A DNA stretch of 64,000 nucleotides from Sulfitobacter sp. DFL-14. Its GTDB lineage: Bacteria; Pseudomonadota; Alphaproteobacteria; Rhodobacterales; Rhodobacteraceae. A program made the translations under genes and the position numbers. Positions 51,021 through 60,407 of the stretch are shown here, piece after piece. The notes beneath the pieces were generated by a model that ran no database searches, was not told where the DNA came from, and worked only from the letters and a program-made list of their open reading frames with translations. Positions within the stretch are counted from its first letter, which is position 1; each line of letters starts with the position of its first letter. Location: assembly GCF_003335585.1 (NCBI RefSeq), contig NZ_QBFD01000024.1:255345-319344 (forward strand). Reading direction: 5' to 3'.

Positions 51021-51647
51021 TCAGGCAGAGCCCGCCATCTTTGCCTTGATCAGGGAAACGGCAGCTTCGACCGCCACCGCGATCTCCATCTCCGATGTGT
51101 CGATCTGCACCGCATCCTCGGCCGGTTTCAGCGGGGCATCCGCGCGGCCCATGTCCCGCGCATCGCGGGCCTGAACATCGGCCAGCACCTCTTCGAAGGT
51201 GGTCTCGATCCCCTTCCCCTGCAGCTCGGCAAAGCGTCTGCGGGCGCGGACATCCGCATGGGCGGTGACAAAGAGCTTCACCTGCGCATCCGGGCAGATC
51301 ACTGTCCCGATGTCGCGCCCGTCCAGCACCGCGCCACCTGCGCGGGTGGCAAAACTGCGCTGGAAGTCGACCAGGGCGGCGCGCACTTCCGGCACCGCGG
51401 CGACCCGGCTTGCCGCCTGCGCAACCTCGGGCGATCGCAGGCGATCGTCTTCCAGATCACCGGGCACAAGCGCCTCTGCCGCGGCCTGGGCGGCCTGTCC
51501 GTCCAGTACCTTTGCCCCCACCGCCCGGTACAACAGCCCCGTATCGAGATGGGCAAAACCGAAATGCCGCGCCACGGCCTTGGAAATCGTCCCCTTGCCC
51601 GAGGCTGCGGGCCCGTCGATGGCCACCGTGAATCCGCTCAGTCTCAT
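51021..51647 (-). CDS. cmk: (d)CMP kinase
   Basis: Phosphorylates CMP and dCMP; 208 residues. The P-loop is [35 protein letters not shown] at residues ~10-45 and the NMP-binding region is [22 protein letters not shown]. Its ATG overlaps the aroA stop by four bases. The aroA-cmk pair (often followed by rpsA) is conserved in proteobacteria; rpsA does not follow here. Confidence 0.95.
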   Translation of the reverse strand: MRLSGFTVAIDGPAASGKGTISKAVARHFGFAHLDTGLLYRAVGAKVLDGQAAQAAAEALVPGDLEDDRLRSPEVAQAASRVAAVPEVRAALVDFQRSFATRAGGAVLDGRDIGTVICPDAQVKLFVTAHADVRARRRFAELQGKGIETTFEEVLADVQARDARDMGRADAPLKPAEDAVQIDTSEMEIAVAVEAAVSLIKAKMAGSA

Positions 51648-52996
51648 CCGTTGCTCCGGCTGATCTGCGCGCCCAGGCCCTGCATCAGCGGCTCGAAGAT
51701 CGGAAAGGAGGTGGCAATCGGCCCTGCGTCATCCACCTGCACCGGGGATTGCGATGCCATGCCGAGGATCAGGAACGACATGGCGATGCGGTGATCAAGC
51801 TGGCTGGCGCAGACCGCCCCGCCCGGCACCTTGCCATGCCCCCGGCCGGTGACAATCCACCAGTCGGGCCCTTCCTCCACCTCGATGCCATTGGCGCGCA
51901 GACCTTTGGCCATGGCGTCGATCCGGTCGCTTTCCTTGACCCGCAATTCCTTGACCCCGCGCATTTCCGTGCGGCCTTCGGCAAAGGCCGCGACCACCGA
52001 CAGCACGGGATATTCGTCGATCATGCTGGCCGCACGTTCGGGCGGCACCGCGATGCCTTTCAGGTCGGGCGAGAAACGTGCCCGCAGGTCGGCCACCGGC
52101 TCTCCCCCCTCTTCGCGTTCGTTCTCATAGGTCAGATCGGCCCCCATCTCGCGCAGCGTGGCGAACAGCCCCGCCCGCGTCGGGTTCAGCCCGATCCCCG
52201 GCACCAGCACATCCGACCCCGGCACGATCAGCGCCGCACAGACCGGGAAGGCCGCCGAAGACGGATCGCGCGGCACCTCGATGTGCTGCGGCTTCAGCTC
52301 CGGCTGGCCGGTCAGGGTGATCACCCGGCCCTGCGCCGTCTCCTCCACCGTGACCTCGGCGCCAAAGCCCGCCAGCATCCGTTCGGTATGATCGCGGGTC
52401 GCCTCCGCCTCGATCACCACGGTCTGCCCCGGCGCGTTCAGCCCCGCCAGCAGCACCGCCGATTTCACCTGCGCCGACGGCACCGGCACCTCGTAGCGCA
52501 CCGGCACCGGTTCCACCGCGCCGACCAGCGTCATCGGCAGCCGCCCGCCCGCGCGCCCCACCGCCTGACAGCCGAACAATGCCAGCGGGTCGGTCACCCG
52601 TGCCATCGGGCGGCCATTCAGACTGGCATCCCCGGTAAAGGTTGCCACGATGGGCGAGGTCGCCATCGCCCCCATGATCAGCCGCACCCCGGTGCCGGAA
52701 TTGCCGCAGTCGATGACATTGCCCGGCTCGGCAAAACCGCCCACACCGACACCATGCACCGACCATTTGCCGCCACCCAGCTGCGTCACCTCGGCCCCGA
52801 AGGCCCGCATGGCGCGTGCCGTGTCCAGCACATCCTGCCCCTCCAGCAGGCCGGTGATCGTGGTCTCGCCCACCGCCATCGCCCCCAGGATCAGGGATCG
52901 GTGCGAAATCGACTTGTCGCCGGGCACCTCCGCCGTGCCGGTCAGCGGCCCGCAGGCCTGCGAAGTCATCGGAATTGGGTCACCATGGGCTGACAT
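51644..52996 (-). CDS. aroA: 3-phosphoshikimate 1-carboxyvinyltransferase (EPSP synthase)
   Basis: Sixth step of the shikimate pathway; 450 residues. [58 protein letters not shown] and [10 protein letters not shown] follow the class II (Agrobacterium CP4-like) pattern. The PEP-site motif is NSGTG (Gly101), the glycine found in class I enzymes, where CP4 has alanine. Start 52996 is 171 bases after trmB. It overlaps cmk downstream. Confidence 0.95.
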   Translation of the reverse strand: MSAHGDPIPMTSQACGPLTGTAEVPGDKSISHRSLILGAMAVGETTITGLLEGQDVLDTARAMRAFGAEVTQLGGGKWSVHGVGVGGFAEPGNVIDCGNSGTGVRLIMGAMATSPIVATFTGDASLNGRPMARVTDPLALFGCQAVGRAGGRLPMTLVGAVEPVPVRYEVPVPSAQVKSAVLLAGLNAPGQTVVIEAEATRDHTERMLAGFGAEVTVEETAQGRVITLTGQPELKPQHIEVPRDPSSAAFPVCAALIVPGSDVLVPGIGLNPTRAGLFATLREMGADLTYENEREEGGEPVADLRARFSPDLKGIAVPPERAASMIDEYPVLSVVAAFAEGRTEMRGVKELRVKESDRIDAMAKGLRANGIEVEEGPDWWIVTGRGHGKVPGGAVCASQLDHRIAMSFLILGMASQSPVQVDDAGPIATSFPIFEPLMQGLGAQISRSNG

Positions 52997-53094
52997 CTGA
53001 AGGTCCTTACCAGTTTCCGGGCGGTTTTAACCCAGCCTCCCGGCAGCGTCCATGCCAGCCTGCTCCCTTCATTGTTCCAAAAATATACCAGAGC

Positions 53095-53163
53095 GCGAGA
53101 CAGCGTCTCGCACCGATTTGGCAGCGCCAAATCAATGAAATCGCTTGCGGGCCGCAGGCCCGC
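53095..53163 (-). terminator. three consecutive hairpins after trmB
   Basis: Three perfect stem-loops in a row, each with a three-base loop: gcgagac/gtctcgc (53095-53111), gatttggc/gccaaatc (53115-53133) and gcgggcc/ggcccgc (53147-53163). Read from trmB they end in tatattttt, giving a strong terminator. The spacing between them is 3 and 13 bases. Confidence 0.65.
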
Positions 53164-53167
53164 GCAA

Positions 53168-53869
53168 TCAGGTCCGGCGGAAGGTCAGGTAATGCGGCCT
53201 GCGCCCCTCGCGCAGAGCCTTCTGCTCGTATCGCGTGGACAGCCAGTCATCCCAGGGCGCGCGCCAGTCTTCCGGCCCCTCGGCCAGCCATTCAAAGCCG
53301 AATTTCGGCACTTCTTCGAGGGTCTGGCGCACGTAATCCTCGATGTCGGTCGCCACCCGGAAAATCGCCCCGGGCTTCAGCACCCGCGCCAGCGGCACCA
53401 GATGCTCTTCGGTCACAAAGCGGCGGCGGTGGTGGCGCGCCTTGGGCCAGGGGTCGGGATAGAGCAGAAACGCCCGCGCAACCGAGGCCTCTGGCAGCAC
53501 ATCGAAGAGGTCACGCGCGTCACCGGGATGCACCGCCAGGTTCGAAACCCCGGCGCGCCGGATCTTGCCCAGCAACATGGCAACCCCGTTGATATAGGGT
53601 TCGCAGCCGATGATCCCGACATCGGGGTTCGCCGCGGCCTGATGCACCAGATGTTCACCGCCGCCAAATCCGATCTCAAGCCAGACCGGCCTGTCGCCGA
53701 AGAGGACGGGCAAATCCAGCGGTTCGCGCGCGGGGTTTTCCTCCCAACTCACCGCACCGGGCGACAGCGCGCCCAGATCTTCATCCAGGTAGGCTTTCTG
53801 CGACTTTTTCAGGGCCTTGCCCTTGAGGCGGCCATAGAAATTCCTGCGGGGTCTGACGGGATCATTCAT
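53168..53869 (-). CDS. trmB: tRNA (guanine-N7-)-methyltransferase
   Basis: Methylates G46 of tRNAs using S-adenosylmethionine; 233 residues. VWLEIGFGGGEHLVHQAAANPDVGIIGCEPYINGV is the SAM-binding region and LYPDPWPKARHHRRRFV the conserved TrmB loop. It lies 176 bases downstream of metK, which makes its cofactor, with a terminator between. The metK-trmB order is conserved in Rhodobacterales. Confidence 0.96.
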   Translation of the reverse strand: MNDPVRPRRNFYGRLKGKALKKSQKAYLDEDLGALSPGAVSWEENPAREPLDLPVLFGDRPVWLEIGFGGGEHLVHQAAANPDVGIIGCEPYINGVAMLLGKIRRAGVSNLAVHPGDARDLFDVLPEASVARAFLLYPDPWPKARHHRRRFVTEEHLVPLARVLKPGAIFRVATDIEDYVRQTLEEVPKFGFEWLAEGPEDWRAPWDDWLSTRYEQKALREGRRPHYLTFRRT

Positions 53870-53965
53870 GCCCGCGCTTTAGCGCCCTGCGGGGCCTGCT
53901 GCAAGCCGCCGTTGCACGGCGATCTCCCCGGCCCCCGCGGCTTTCAGGCTGCCGCGAAAAGAAAA

Positions 53966-53985
53966 GCGGCCCCCGGGGGGGCCGC
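53966..53985 (-). terminator. intrinsic terminator of metK
   Basis: Stem gcggcc/ggccgc extended by C/G runs, followed on the minus strand by TTTTCTTTTC. A second imperfect hairpin (54000-54032) lies between it and the metK stop. Confidence 0.8.
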
Positions 53986-54045
53986 CTGATCGGATGAATG
54001 CCGCCCGGTTCCTCACAATGAACCCGGCGGCCTGTTGTCTGCGGC

Positions 54046-55227
54046 TCAGACAGCTGCCCTGAGCTTGTCTGCAAGATCAGTGCGTTCCCAGCTGAAGCCG
54101 CCATCCGCCTCCGGCGCACGGCCGAAGTGGCCATAGGCAGAGGTACGGGCGTAGATCGGCTTGTTCAGCTCCAGTTGCTGGCGAATGCCGCGCGGCGTCA
54201 GGCTCATCGCGTTGCGAATCGCCTTTTCAACCGCCGCATCCTCGACCTCGCCGGTGCCGTGGGTGTCGCAATAGATCGACAGCGGCTCGCTTACACCGAT
54301 GGCATAGGAAAGCTGGATGGTGCATTTGCTGGCCATGCCGGAGGCCACGACGTTCTTGGCCAGGTAGCGCGCGGCATAGGCGGCGGAACGGTCCACCTTG
54401 GTCGGATCCTTGCCCGAGAAGGCGCCGCCGCCATGGGGCGCGGCACCGCCATAGGTGTCCACGATGATCTTGCGGCCGGTCAGGCCTGCGTCCCCGTCGG
54501 GGCCGCCGATCACAAACACACCGGTCGGATTGACGTGCCAGACGGTGTCGTCGGTCACCCAGCCCTCGGGCAGAACCTCAAGGATGTAAGGCTCCACGAT
54601 GGCGCGGATGTCATCGCTCGACTGGCTTTCGGATTCGTGCTGGGTGGACAGAACGATGGAACTGACACCAACCGGCTTGCCGCCTTCGTAACGCACGGAA
54701 AGCTGGCTCTTGGCGTCGGGGCGCAGGGTCGGCTCGGTGCCGTCCTTGCGCACCTCGGCCAGGCGGCGCAGGATCGCATGGGCATAATGGATCGGCGCCG
54801 GCATCAGCTCGGGCGTCTCGTCGGTGGCGAAACCGAACATGATGCCCTGGTCGCCTGCACCCTCGTCCTTGTTTTCGGCCGCATTCACCCCTTGGGCGAT
54901 ATGCGCGGATTGTTCGTGCAGCAGATTGGTGATTTCGCAGGTCTCGTGGTGGAACTTGTCCTGCTCATAGCCGATGTCCTTGATACAGGCGCGTGCGATA
55001 TCTTCGATCCGGCCCATGTATTCGCTCAGCTTTGCCTTGTCGGACAGCCCGACCTCACCGCCGATCACGACGCGGTTTGTCGTCGCAAAGGTCTCTGCCG
55101 CGACGCGGGCCTCGGGTTCTTCGCTGAGAAATGCGTCGAGAACCGCGTCGGAAATGCGGTCACAGACCTTGTCAGGGTGACCCTCGGAAACGGATTCCGA
55201 GGTGAAAATATAGTTCTGTCGGGACAT
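54046..55227 (-). CDS. metK: S-adenosylmethionine synthetase
   Basis: Makes S-adenosylmethionine from methionine and ATP; 393 residues. [81 protein letters not shown] and [19 protein letters not shown] are complete. ATG 55227 is preceded by GGAGC, which is also the 3' strand of the SAM/SAH-type riboswitch, so ligand binding should hide the ribosome site. An ATG at 55239 would fall inside the riboswitch and is rejected. Confidence 0.97.
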   Translation of the reverse strand: MSRQNYIFTSESVSEGHPDKVCDRISDAVLDAFLSEEPEARVAAETFATTNRVVIGGEVGLSDKAKLSEYMGRIEDIARACIKDIGYEQDKFHHETCEITNLLHEQSAHIAQGVNAAENKDEGAGDQGIMFGFATDETPELMPAPIHYAHAILRRLAEVRKDGTEPTLRPDAKSQLSVRYEGGKPVGVSSIVLSTQHESESQSSDDIRAIVEPYILEVLPEGWVTDDTVWHVNPTGVFVIGGPDGDAGLTGRKIIVDTYGGAAPHGGGAFSGKDPTKVDRSAAYAARYLAKNVVASGMASKCTIQLSYAIGVSEPLSIYCDTHGTGEVEDAAVEKAIRNAMSLTPRGIRQQLELNKPIYARTSAYGHFGRAPEADGGFSWERTDLADKLRAAV

Positions 55228-55230
55228 GTC

Positions 55231-55279
55231 GTGCTCCAAATAAAAATCAAGACGCCACGTCAGGAAGCCGTTGTGGCGC
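55231..55279 (-). promoter_or_regulatory. SAM/SAH riboswitch controlling metK
   Basis: On the minus strand a stem GCGCCAC/GTGGCGT-type pairing closes a loop CAACGGCTTCCTGAC. After an A/T-rich linker, TTGGAGCAC follows: GGAGC can pair with GCTTCC in the loop, forming the pseudoknot of the SAM/SAH riboswitch class. GGAGC is also the Shine-Dalgarno of metK, so ligand binding would block translation. This class is known upstream of metK in Rhodobacterales. Confidence 0.9.
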
Positions 55280-55372
55280 GATTGGGTTGGCTTATCCGGC
55301 CTTCAAAGAGGCGTCAATCGCTTAGGGGATTCAACCTGAAATCGGCGTAAGAGTGATGCGCCAAACGCAAAA

Positions 55373-56875
55373 TCATGCCCGGTTCCGACGCAACGCGCGT
55401 CCGCCGAAGAACGCCAGCGCGATGGTCACAAGCAGGGCAAGCGGCAGATCGCCGCTGCGCGCATAGGGTGTCACCGGCCCCGGCGCGGGCAGGGCCGCGT
55501 CGATGTAGCCGGCGGTATTCAGCGGCAGGCTGGCGGTGATCCTGCCATGGGGGTCGACCATTGCAGAGATGCCGGTATTGGCCACGCGGGCGAGCGGCAG
55601 GCCCTGTTCGATGGCCCGCATCCGGGCCTGGGCCAGATGCTGGCGCGGACCGGCGCCGCGCCCGAACCAGGCGTCATTGGTGATCTGGATCAGAAAATCC
55701 GGCCGTTGCGGCGCGGCATTCACGTCATGGGCAAAGACGGCCTCGTAGCAGATCAGCGGCAGCGCATGGCCCAGCGGCCCGAAATCCAGCAGCTGCGCCC
55801 CCGGCCCTGCCGAATAGCCGTGGCCCTGGTTTGCCGCCAACCCGTAGATGCCGAAACGGGCCAGCAGATCGCCCAGCGGCATGTATTCCCCGAACGGCAC
55901 CAGGTGGTGTTTGTCATAGGTCTGTGTGACCGCGCCGCTTTGGTCCAGGGTGATCATCGCGTTGAAATACCGCAGCCCGTCGCTGCGCTGCACCCCCAGC
56001 GCCACAGGGGCATCGCCCCCGGCGCGGGCGATCTCCTCCAGGGCGGTCCCGGCCCATTCAAGGCTCCAGGGGATCGCGGTTTCCGACCAGAGCACAAGGT
56101 CGGGCGCGGTCTGCTGGGGCGGGGCGGTTGTGAAGGCAAGTTGCCGCTGAAAGAAGACAGGGATCTTTTCCGGATCCCATTTCTCCTTTTGCGGCGCGTT
56201 GGGCTGGACCAGCCGCACCGTATGGCCCGAGAGCGGGGCATCGCCGCGCATCACGGGCAGCAGCAGCGCCAGCAGCGTGGCCAGCACCACCGATTCGCGC
56301 AGGATGCGCCAGCGCAGGGCGCGCGGCGGGTCTGTCAGCGCGGTGGCCGCCCAGACCGCCACCCCGATCAGGATCGCGTTCAGCCCGTGCGGCCCGATCC
56401 AGGCCAGGGCCTGTCCCACCAGAACACCGACACCGGATTGCGCCGGGCTGGCCCAGGGGAAGCCGGTAAAGATATAGGCACGCAGCAGTTCCGCCGCGGT
56501 CCAGCAGGGGATCAGCGCCCAGGGGCCCCAGCGCGACAACCGGCGCGCGCCCCAGAATGCCGCACCCCAGAACAGCGCCATGCCCGCCGCCATGAAGACA
56601 AGCGCAAAGGGGGCCATCCAGCCGTGGCGCGCCACATCCACCATGAAGGGCGACACGATCCATTGCAGCGCATGCATGAAATAGCCCAGCCCGAAGGCCC
56701 AGCCGGTAACACCTGCCTGACGGGCCGTGACGCGGCCCTGAAACAGCCAGACCGCGCCGATCATGCCCAAAAGCATCAGCGGCGGCAGATCATAGGGTTG
56801 CTGGCCGAATGCACCCCCTGCCCCGAACACTGCCGCCAGAAGATATGCCTGCCACGCCGTCAGGCGCTGGGTCAT
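55373..56875 (-). CDS. lnt: apolipoprotein N-acyltransferase
   Basis: Third step of lipoprotein maturation in the inner membrane; 500 residues. About six hydrophobic segments in the first ~200 residues are followed by a nitrilase domain. The catalytic triad is visible: Glu in WSETAIPW near residue 262, Lys in DKHHLVPFGEY near residue 321 and Cys in LICYEAVF near residue 374. It overlaps corC by four bases, an arrangement conserved in proteobacteria. Confidence 0.95.
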   Translation of the reverse strand: MTQRLTAWQAYLLAAVFGAGGAFGQQPYDLPPLMLLGMIGAVWLFQGRVTARQAGVTGWAFGLGYFMHALQWIVSPFMVDVARHGWMAPFALVFMAAGMALFWGAAFWGARRLSRWGPWALIPCWTAAELLRAYIFTGFPWASPAQSGVGVLVGQALAWIGPHGLNAILIGVAVWAATALTDPPRALRWRILRESVVLATLLALLLPVMRGDAPLSGHTVRLVQPNAPQKEKWDPEKIPVFFQRQLAFTTAPPQQTAPDLVLWSETAIPWSLEWAGTALEEIARAGGDAPVALGVQRSDGLRYFNAMITLDQSGAVTQTYDKHHLVPFGEYMPLGDLLARFGIYGLAANQGHGYSAGPGAQLLDFGPLGHALPLICYEAVFAHDVNAAPQRPDFLIQITNDAWFGRGAGPRQHLAQARMRAIEQGLPLARVANTGISAMVDPHGRITASLPLNTAGYIDAALPAPGPVTPYARSGDLPLALLVTIALAFFGGRALRRNRA

Positions 56876-57771
56876 CCCGAGGCTCCGGTAGTGCGCACGC
56901 GCAGGCGTTTGATCCGGCGCGGGTCGGCGTCGATCACCTCGAACTCCGGCCCGTCCGGGTGCAGCACAACCTCGCCCCGTGCAGGAACCCGCCCAGACAG
57001 CATGAAGACGAGACCGCCCAGCGTGTCGATCTCTTCCTTGTCCACATCGTCGTGGTCAGTCAGGGAATGTCCGATCTCGGCCTCGAAATCCTCAAGCGGG
57101 GTCTTGGCAAGGGCCAGGTAGGTGCCCGGCTTTTCCTTGGTCCAGTATTTGCCTTCGTCGACGTCGTGCTCGTCCTCGATCTCGCCGATGACCTGTTCGA
57201 TCAGATCTTCGATGGTCACCAGACCGTCGACACCGCCGTATTCGTCGATCACCAGCGCCATGTGCCGGCGTTCCGCCTGCATCTTGGTCAGCAGGACACC
57301 GATGGTCATGCTGGGCGGCACGAACAGCAAGGGACGCACCATGGCGGCCAGATCGAAATCATGGGCTTCGCCGTTGAACCCGTATTGCAGTGCCAGGTCC
57401 TTGAGATGTGCCAAGCCGACGGGGGTGTCGAGCGTGCCGTCATAGACCGGCAGCCGGGTCAGGCCGCTTTCCTTGAACACTTCCACCAGTTCATCCATCG
57501 TGGCGGTGACCGGCACCGCGATGATATCGGCTGTGGGGACCGACACGTCATCGACCCGCATCCGCCGCAGGTTCATCATGCCGCGCGCGCTGACACGGTC
57601 CACGGGGGGCTGCGTCAGTTCGCTTTCATCATCTGAATCGGAGGGGCTGAGCGCCCCGATCACACGAGAGAAAAAGCCGCCCTGTCGGGCATTGCTGTCG
57701 TCGATTTCGTCCAAATTGTCTTCGGCCAGCGCGCTACGCGCTGCACTAGAAGATCCGTCTGTATCGCCCAT
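56872..57771 (-). CDS. corC: CBS-domain protein, CorC/HlyC family
   Basis: 299-residue cytoplasmic protein with two CBS domains (about residues 75-200; TRLPVYDGTLDTPVGLAHLKDLAL and HMALVIDEYGGVDGLVTIEDLIEQVIGEI) and a C-terminal CorC/HlyC domain (LGGLVFMLSGRVPARGEVV). No DUF21 membrane domain is present, matching CorC. The family is linked to divalent cation efflux. ATG 57771 with AGGA upstream is chosen; a longer frame runs into ybeY. Confidence 0.9.
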   Translation of the reverse strand: MGDTDGSSSAARSALAEDNLDEIDDSNARQGGFFSRVIGALSPSDSDDESELTQPPVDRVSARGMMNLRRMRVDDVSVPTADIIAVPVTATMDELVEVFKESGLTRLPVYDGTLDTPVGLAHLKDLALQYGFNGEAHDFDLAAMVRPLLFVPPSMTIGVLLTKMQAERRHMALVIDEYGGVDGLVTIEDLIEQVIGEIEDEHDVDEGKYWTKEKPGTYLALAKTPLEDFEAEIGHSLTDHDDVDKEEIDTLGGLVFMLSGRVPARGEVVLHPDGPEFEVIDADPRRIKRLRVRTTGASG

Positions 57772-57805
57772 TGGGTCCTGTCTTAGTATGCGGGCAAATG
57801 CCCCT

Positions 57806-58309
57806 TCAGTTCCTATATGGGTCATTCAGACCCATTTTGCCAAGTATTTTGACTTCCAGCCCCTCCATGAGGGCCGCATCGGCGTCGGTTTCGTGATCAT
57901 AGCCGAGAAGATGCAACACTCCGTGAACCACCAGATGCGTGACATGGTCGGACACCGGCTTTCCGGCAGCATGCGCCTCGCGTGTGCAGGTGTCAAAACT
58001 GATCGCGATGTCGCCCAGTTCGCACAGCCCGTCAAGGCCGGGTTCCGGCGCCTGCGGATTGCCGCCGGGTTGGTCGGCCGCGCGCTCCTCCGCGGGCCAG
58101 CTCAGCACGTTTGTGGGGGTCGGCTTGGCGCGGAAATCTCCGTTCAGCACCGCGATACGCGCATCGTCACAGGCCAGCAGCGTGACTTCGCAATTGTCAG
58201 GCTCCAGCGCCAGTTCGGTCAGCGCTGCGCGGATTGCCGTTTCGGCAAGCCCCGCCAGCCCCAGCGCCTCCCAGCGCGGATCCTCGATCACGATCGACAG
58301 GTCATCCAC
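57806..58309 (-). CDS. ybeY: endoribonuclease YbeY
   Basis: 167-residue metal-dependent rRNA maturation and quality-control factor. The signature HLVVHGVLHLLGYDHETDADAALME contains the three zinc-binding His residues. NVLSWPAEE and GDIAISFDTC precede it. It lies 57 bases after phoH and 34 before corC, in the standard phoH-ybeY-corC-lnt order. Confidence 0.96.
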   Translation of the reverse strand: MDDLSIVIEDPRWEALGLAGLAETAIRAALTELALEPDNCEVTLLACDDARIAVLNGDFRAKPTPTNVLSWPAEERAADQPGGNPQAPEPGLDGLCELGDIAISFDTCTREAHAAGKPVSDHVTHLVVHGVLHLLGYDHETDADAALMEGLEVKILGKMGLNDPYRN

Positions 58310-58366
58310 GGCGCACCGCCCGGTGCCCGACAGTGCCGGTCAGGAAATTGCCCCGATCCCGTTGCA

Positions 58367-59377
58367 TCACCCGGTGCCTGTATCCGCCTCGTAGGCTTCG
58401 ATGATGGCGGCGACCAGCGGGTGGCGCACCACGTCCTTCGAGGTGAAATAGTTGAAGCTGATCTTGGGAATGGTCTTGAGCAGCCGTTCCGCATCCGCCA
58501 GCCCCGAAGCGACACCGCGCGGCAGGTCGATCTGGGTGCGGTCGCCGGTGATCACCATGCGCGACCCTTCGCCCAAACGGGTCAGGAACATCTTCATCTG
58601 CATAGAGGTGGCGTTCTGCGCCTCGTCCAGCACGACAAAGGCATTCGAGAGCGTCCGCCCGCGCATGAAGGCCAGCGGCGCGATCTCGATCCGCTTTTCC
58701 TCCAGCAATTTGGCCAGCTGCTTGCCCGGCAGGAAATCGTTCAGCGCGTCATAAAGCGGCTGCATGTAGGGGTCGACCTTGTCCTTCATGTCGCCGGGCA
58801 GATAGCCCAGTTTCTCGCCCGCCTCGACCGCCGGGCGCGACAGGATGATGCGGTCCACATGTCCGCCGATGAACATGCTGACGCCCACCGCGACAGCCAG
58901 GTAGGTCTTGCCGGTGCCGGCAGGCCCGATGCCAAAGGCCAGTTCATTGTCGAACAGCGATTTGACATAGGCCTTCTGCGCCGCCGTGCGCGGCTCGACC
59001 CGTTTCTTGCGGGTCTGGATCTCGACCGTTTCGCCGATCTGCATTTCGATCTGGTCGCCCTGCCGCACCCCGGTGCCCGCATCGGACCCGCCCATGCGCA
59101 GGGCGCTGTCGATGTCCGCAGGTTCCACCGAACGCCCGCCTTCGAGCCGGGCATAAAGCGCGTTCAGCAGGCTGGCGGCGCGGTCGGCCGCATCGGCCTC
59201 CCCCAGCACGCTCAGGTGATTGCCCCGGCGGACGATCTGCACCTCCAGCGCCTTTTCGATGGCGGCAAGATGCGCGTCATAGGCACCGCAGAGGTCGATC
59301 AGCAGGCGGTTGTCGGGAAATTCAAGCACACGGTCCACCGGGATGTCCGGCGCTGTGGTCAGGTCGCTTGGGGTCAA
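58367..59377 (-). CDS. phoH: PhoH family protein (PhoH-like ATPase)
   Basis: 336 residues. An N-terminal KH-like part is followed by the P-loop ATPase: FGIGPAGTGKTYLAVAVGV with the Walker A Lys near residue 148, ILSRPAVEAGEKLGYLPGDMKDKVDPYMQPLYDAL, and Walker B VVLDEAQNAT, with QMKMFLTRLGEGSRMVITGD. Role in RNA metabolism with YbeY is likely. It is the first gene of the phoH-ybeY-corC-lnt run. Confidence 0.95.
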   Translation of the reverse strand: MTPSDLTTAPDIPVDRVLEFPDNRLLIDLCGAYDAHLAAIEKALEVQIVRRGNHLSVLGEADAADRAASLLNALYARLEGGRSVEPADIDSALRMGGSDAGTGVRQGDQIEMQIGETVEIQTRKKRVEPRTAAQKAYVKSLFDNELAFGIGPAGTGKTYLAVAVGVSMFIGGHVDRIILSRPAVEAGEKLGYLPGDMKDKVDPYMQPLYDALNDFLPGKQLAKLLEEKRIEIAPLAFMRGRTLSNAFVVLDEAQNATSMQMKMFLTRLGEGSRMVITGDRTQIDLPRGVASGLADAERLLKTIPKISFNYFTSKDVVRHPLVAAIIEAYEADTGTG

Positions 59378-59443
59378 GGGATGCTCCTTGGTTGGGTCAT
59401 GAAGCTGAACTTAGGGGAGTCGTTTAATGCAAGCATAGAAAAA

Positions 59444-59470
59444 GGGCCGGCGTGTGCAACACGCCGGCCC
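59444..59470 (-). terminator. intrinsic terminator of the lipoprotein/OmpA pair
   Basis: Perfect 12-base stem (gggccggcgtgt / acacgccggccc) with a three-base loop, followed on the minus strand by TTTTTC. Textbook Rho-independent terminator, 26 bases after the lipoprotein stop. Confidence 0.92.
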
Positions 59471-59495
59471 CGATATTGCGACAATTGAGGTCAAA

Positions 59496-59819
59496 TCAGT
59501 TCGGGTCCCAGATTTTGGAGCCACCTTTGAAGTCACCCACGGTATGGTTGGGCGGTGCGACGCCGGAACAGACCGGCTTGCCGTATTTGTCCAGACGCTG
59601 TGACAGGTATCCTTCGACACCATCGTCGATGATCCAGTGGTCACATCCGTTCGGATCGACCCAGATGCCCGCTTGAAGCTGGCTCAGGTGTTTCTTGTCG
59701 ATGCCCCGGTCCACGGATTTATCCGACGGATAGCCGCGGCTGAGGCCACCTTCGTAATCGGCGCAGGCTGAGAGGCCAAAGGCACAGACGGTCACCATAA
59801 GAATTTTAGTTTTGATCAC
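59496..59819 (-). CDS. small lipoprotein sharing a Cys-rich segment with the adjacent OmpA protein
   Basis: 107 residues. MIKTKILMVTVCAFGLSAC is a lipoprotein signal with a lipobox ending at Cys19, so it is anchored to a membrane. Residues 52-84 (IWVDPNGCDHWIIDDGVEGY through KPVC) match residues 48-79 of the OmpA-family protein encoded 12 bases upstream. The two Cys residues are conserved and could form a disulfide. No known domain name comes to mind. It probably arose by duplication of the segment. Translated from the same mRNA as the OmpA gene. Confidence 0.8.
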   Translation of the reverse strand: MIKTKILMVTVCAFGLSACADYEGGLSRGYPSDKSVDRGIDKKHLSQLQAGIWVDPNGCDHWIIDDGVEGYLSQRLDKYGKPVCSGVAPPNHTVGDFKGGSKIWDPN

Positions 59820-59831
59820 GTGACTGTCCCC

Positions 59832-60407
59832 TTAGCGAATGCAGATGATTTCGACGCGGCGGTTCTTGGCCATGCCTGCGGCGGAGTTGTTGGGTGCCGC
59901 CGGCAGACGCTCGCCATAGCCGCGCACATCCGCAATCCGTGCCCCGGCCTGGGATGCGATTGCAGCAACCGAATTGGCACGGTTGTAGCTCAGACGCATG
60001 TTATAGGCATCCGAAGCGCGGCTGTCGGTATGGCCGGTGATAATATAGCTGACGGCACCGGTGGTCTGGAAGAAATTCAGCAACCGTGCGCGGCCCGCGC
60101 TGTGAATGCGATAGCTGTCTGTGGCAAAAAACTGGTCGGTCTCCATCACGCCGCAGACGTTGCCCCGGTGGCAGACCGGAATACCCTGACGGCTGACATG
60201 CGGCGACATGTACCCTTCGGCACCGTCATCCATCACCCAATGTTCGCAGCCATCGGGGTCAACCCAGATGGTCGGGACATAAACCCCTTTGTCGCGTCCC
60301 GATTGCGACCGTGTCTGTGCGTCGGCAGCTGACGCTTGCAAGGCGATTGCCGCCACCAGCGACAGGCTCGCCACGGTGCGGATCGCTTTGGAGATAATAT
60401 TCACCAC
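59832..60407 (-). CDS. OmpA family protein with N-terminal Cys-rich segment
   Basis: 191 residues. Signal peptide through about ASAADA (residue 30), then residues 48-79 carry the IWVDPDGCEHWVMDDGAEGY...PVC segment shared with the lipoprotein. After that comes an OmpA-like peptidoglycan-binding domain with TGHTDSRASDAYNMRLSYNRANSV and MAKNRRVEIICI. There is no beta-barrel. It would link the outer layers to peptidoglycan. First gene of the pair, facing a 631-base gap. Confidence 0.88.
   Translation of the reverse strand: MVNIISKAIRTVASLSLVAAIALQASAADAQTRSQSGRDKGVYVPTIWVDPDGCEHWVMDDGAEGYMSPHVSRQGIPVCHRGNVCGVMETDQFFATDSYRIHSAGRARLLNFFQTTGAVSYIITGHTDSRASDAYNMRLSYNRANSVAAIASQAGARIADVRGYGERLPAAPNNSAAGMAKNRRVEIICIR

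Noticed and set aside
55223..55230. Another GACATGTC octamer, across the metK start codon
   Set aside because: It is a single copy without the 14-base companions and is explained by the start codon and riboswitch context.
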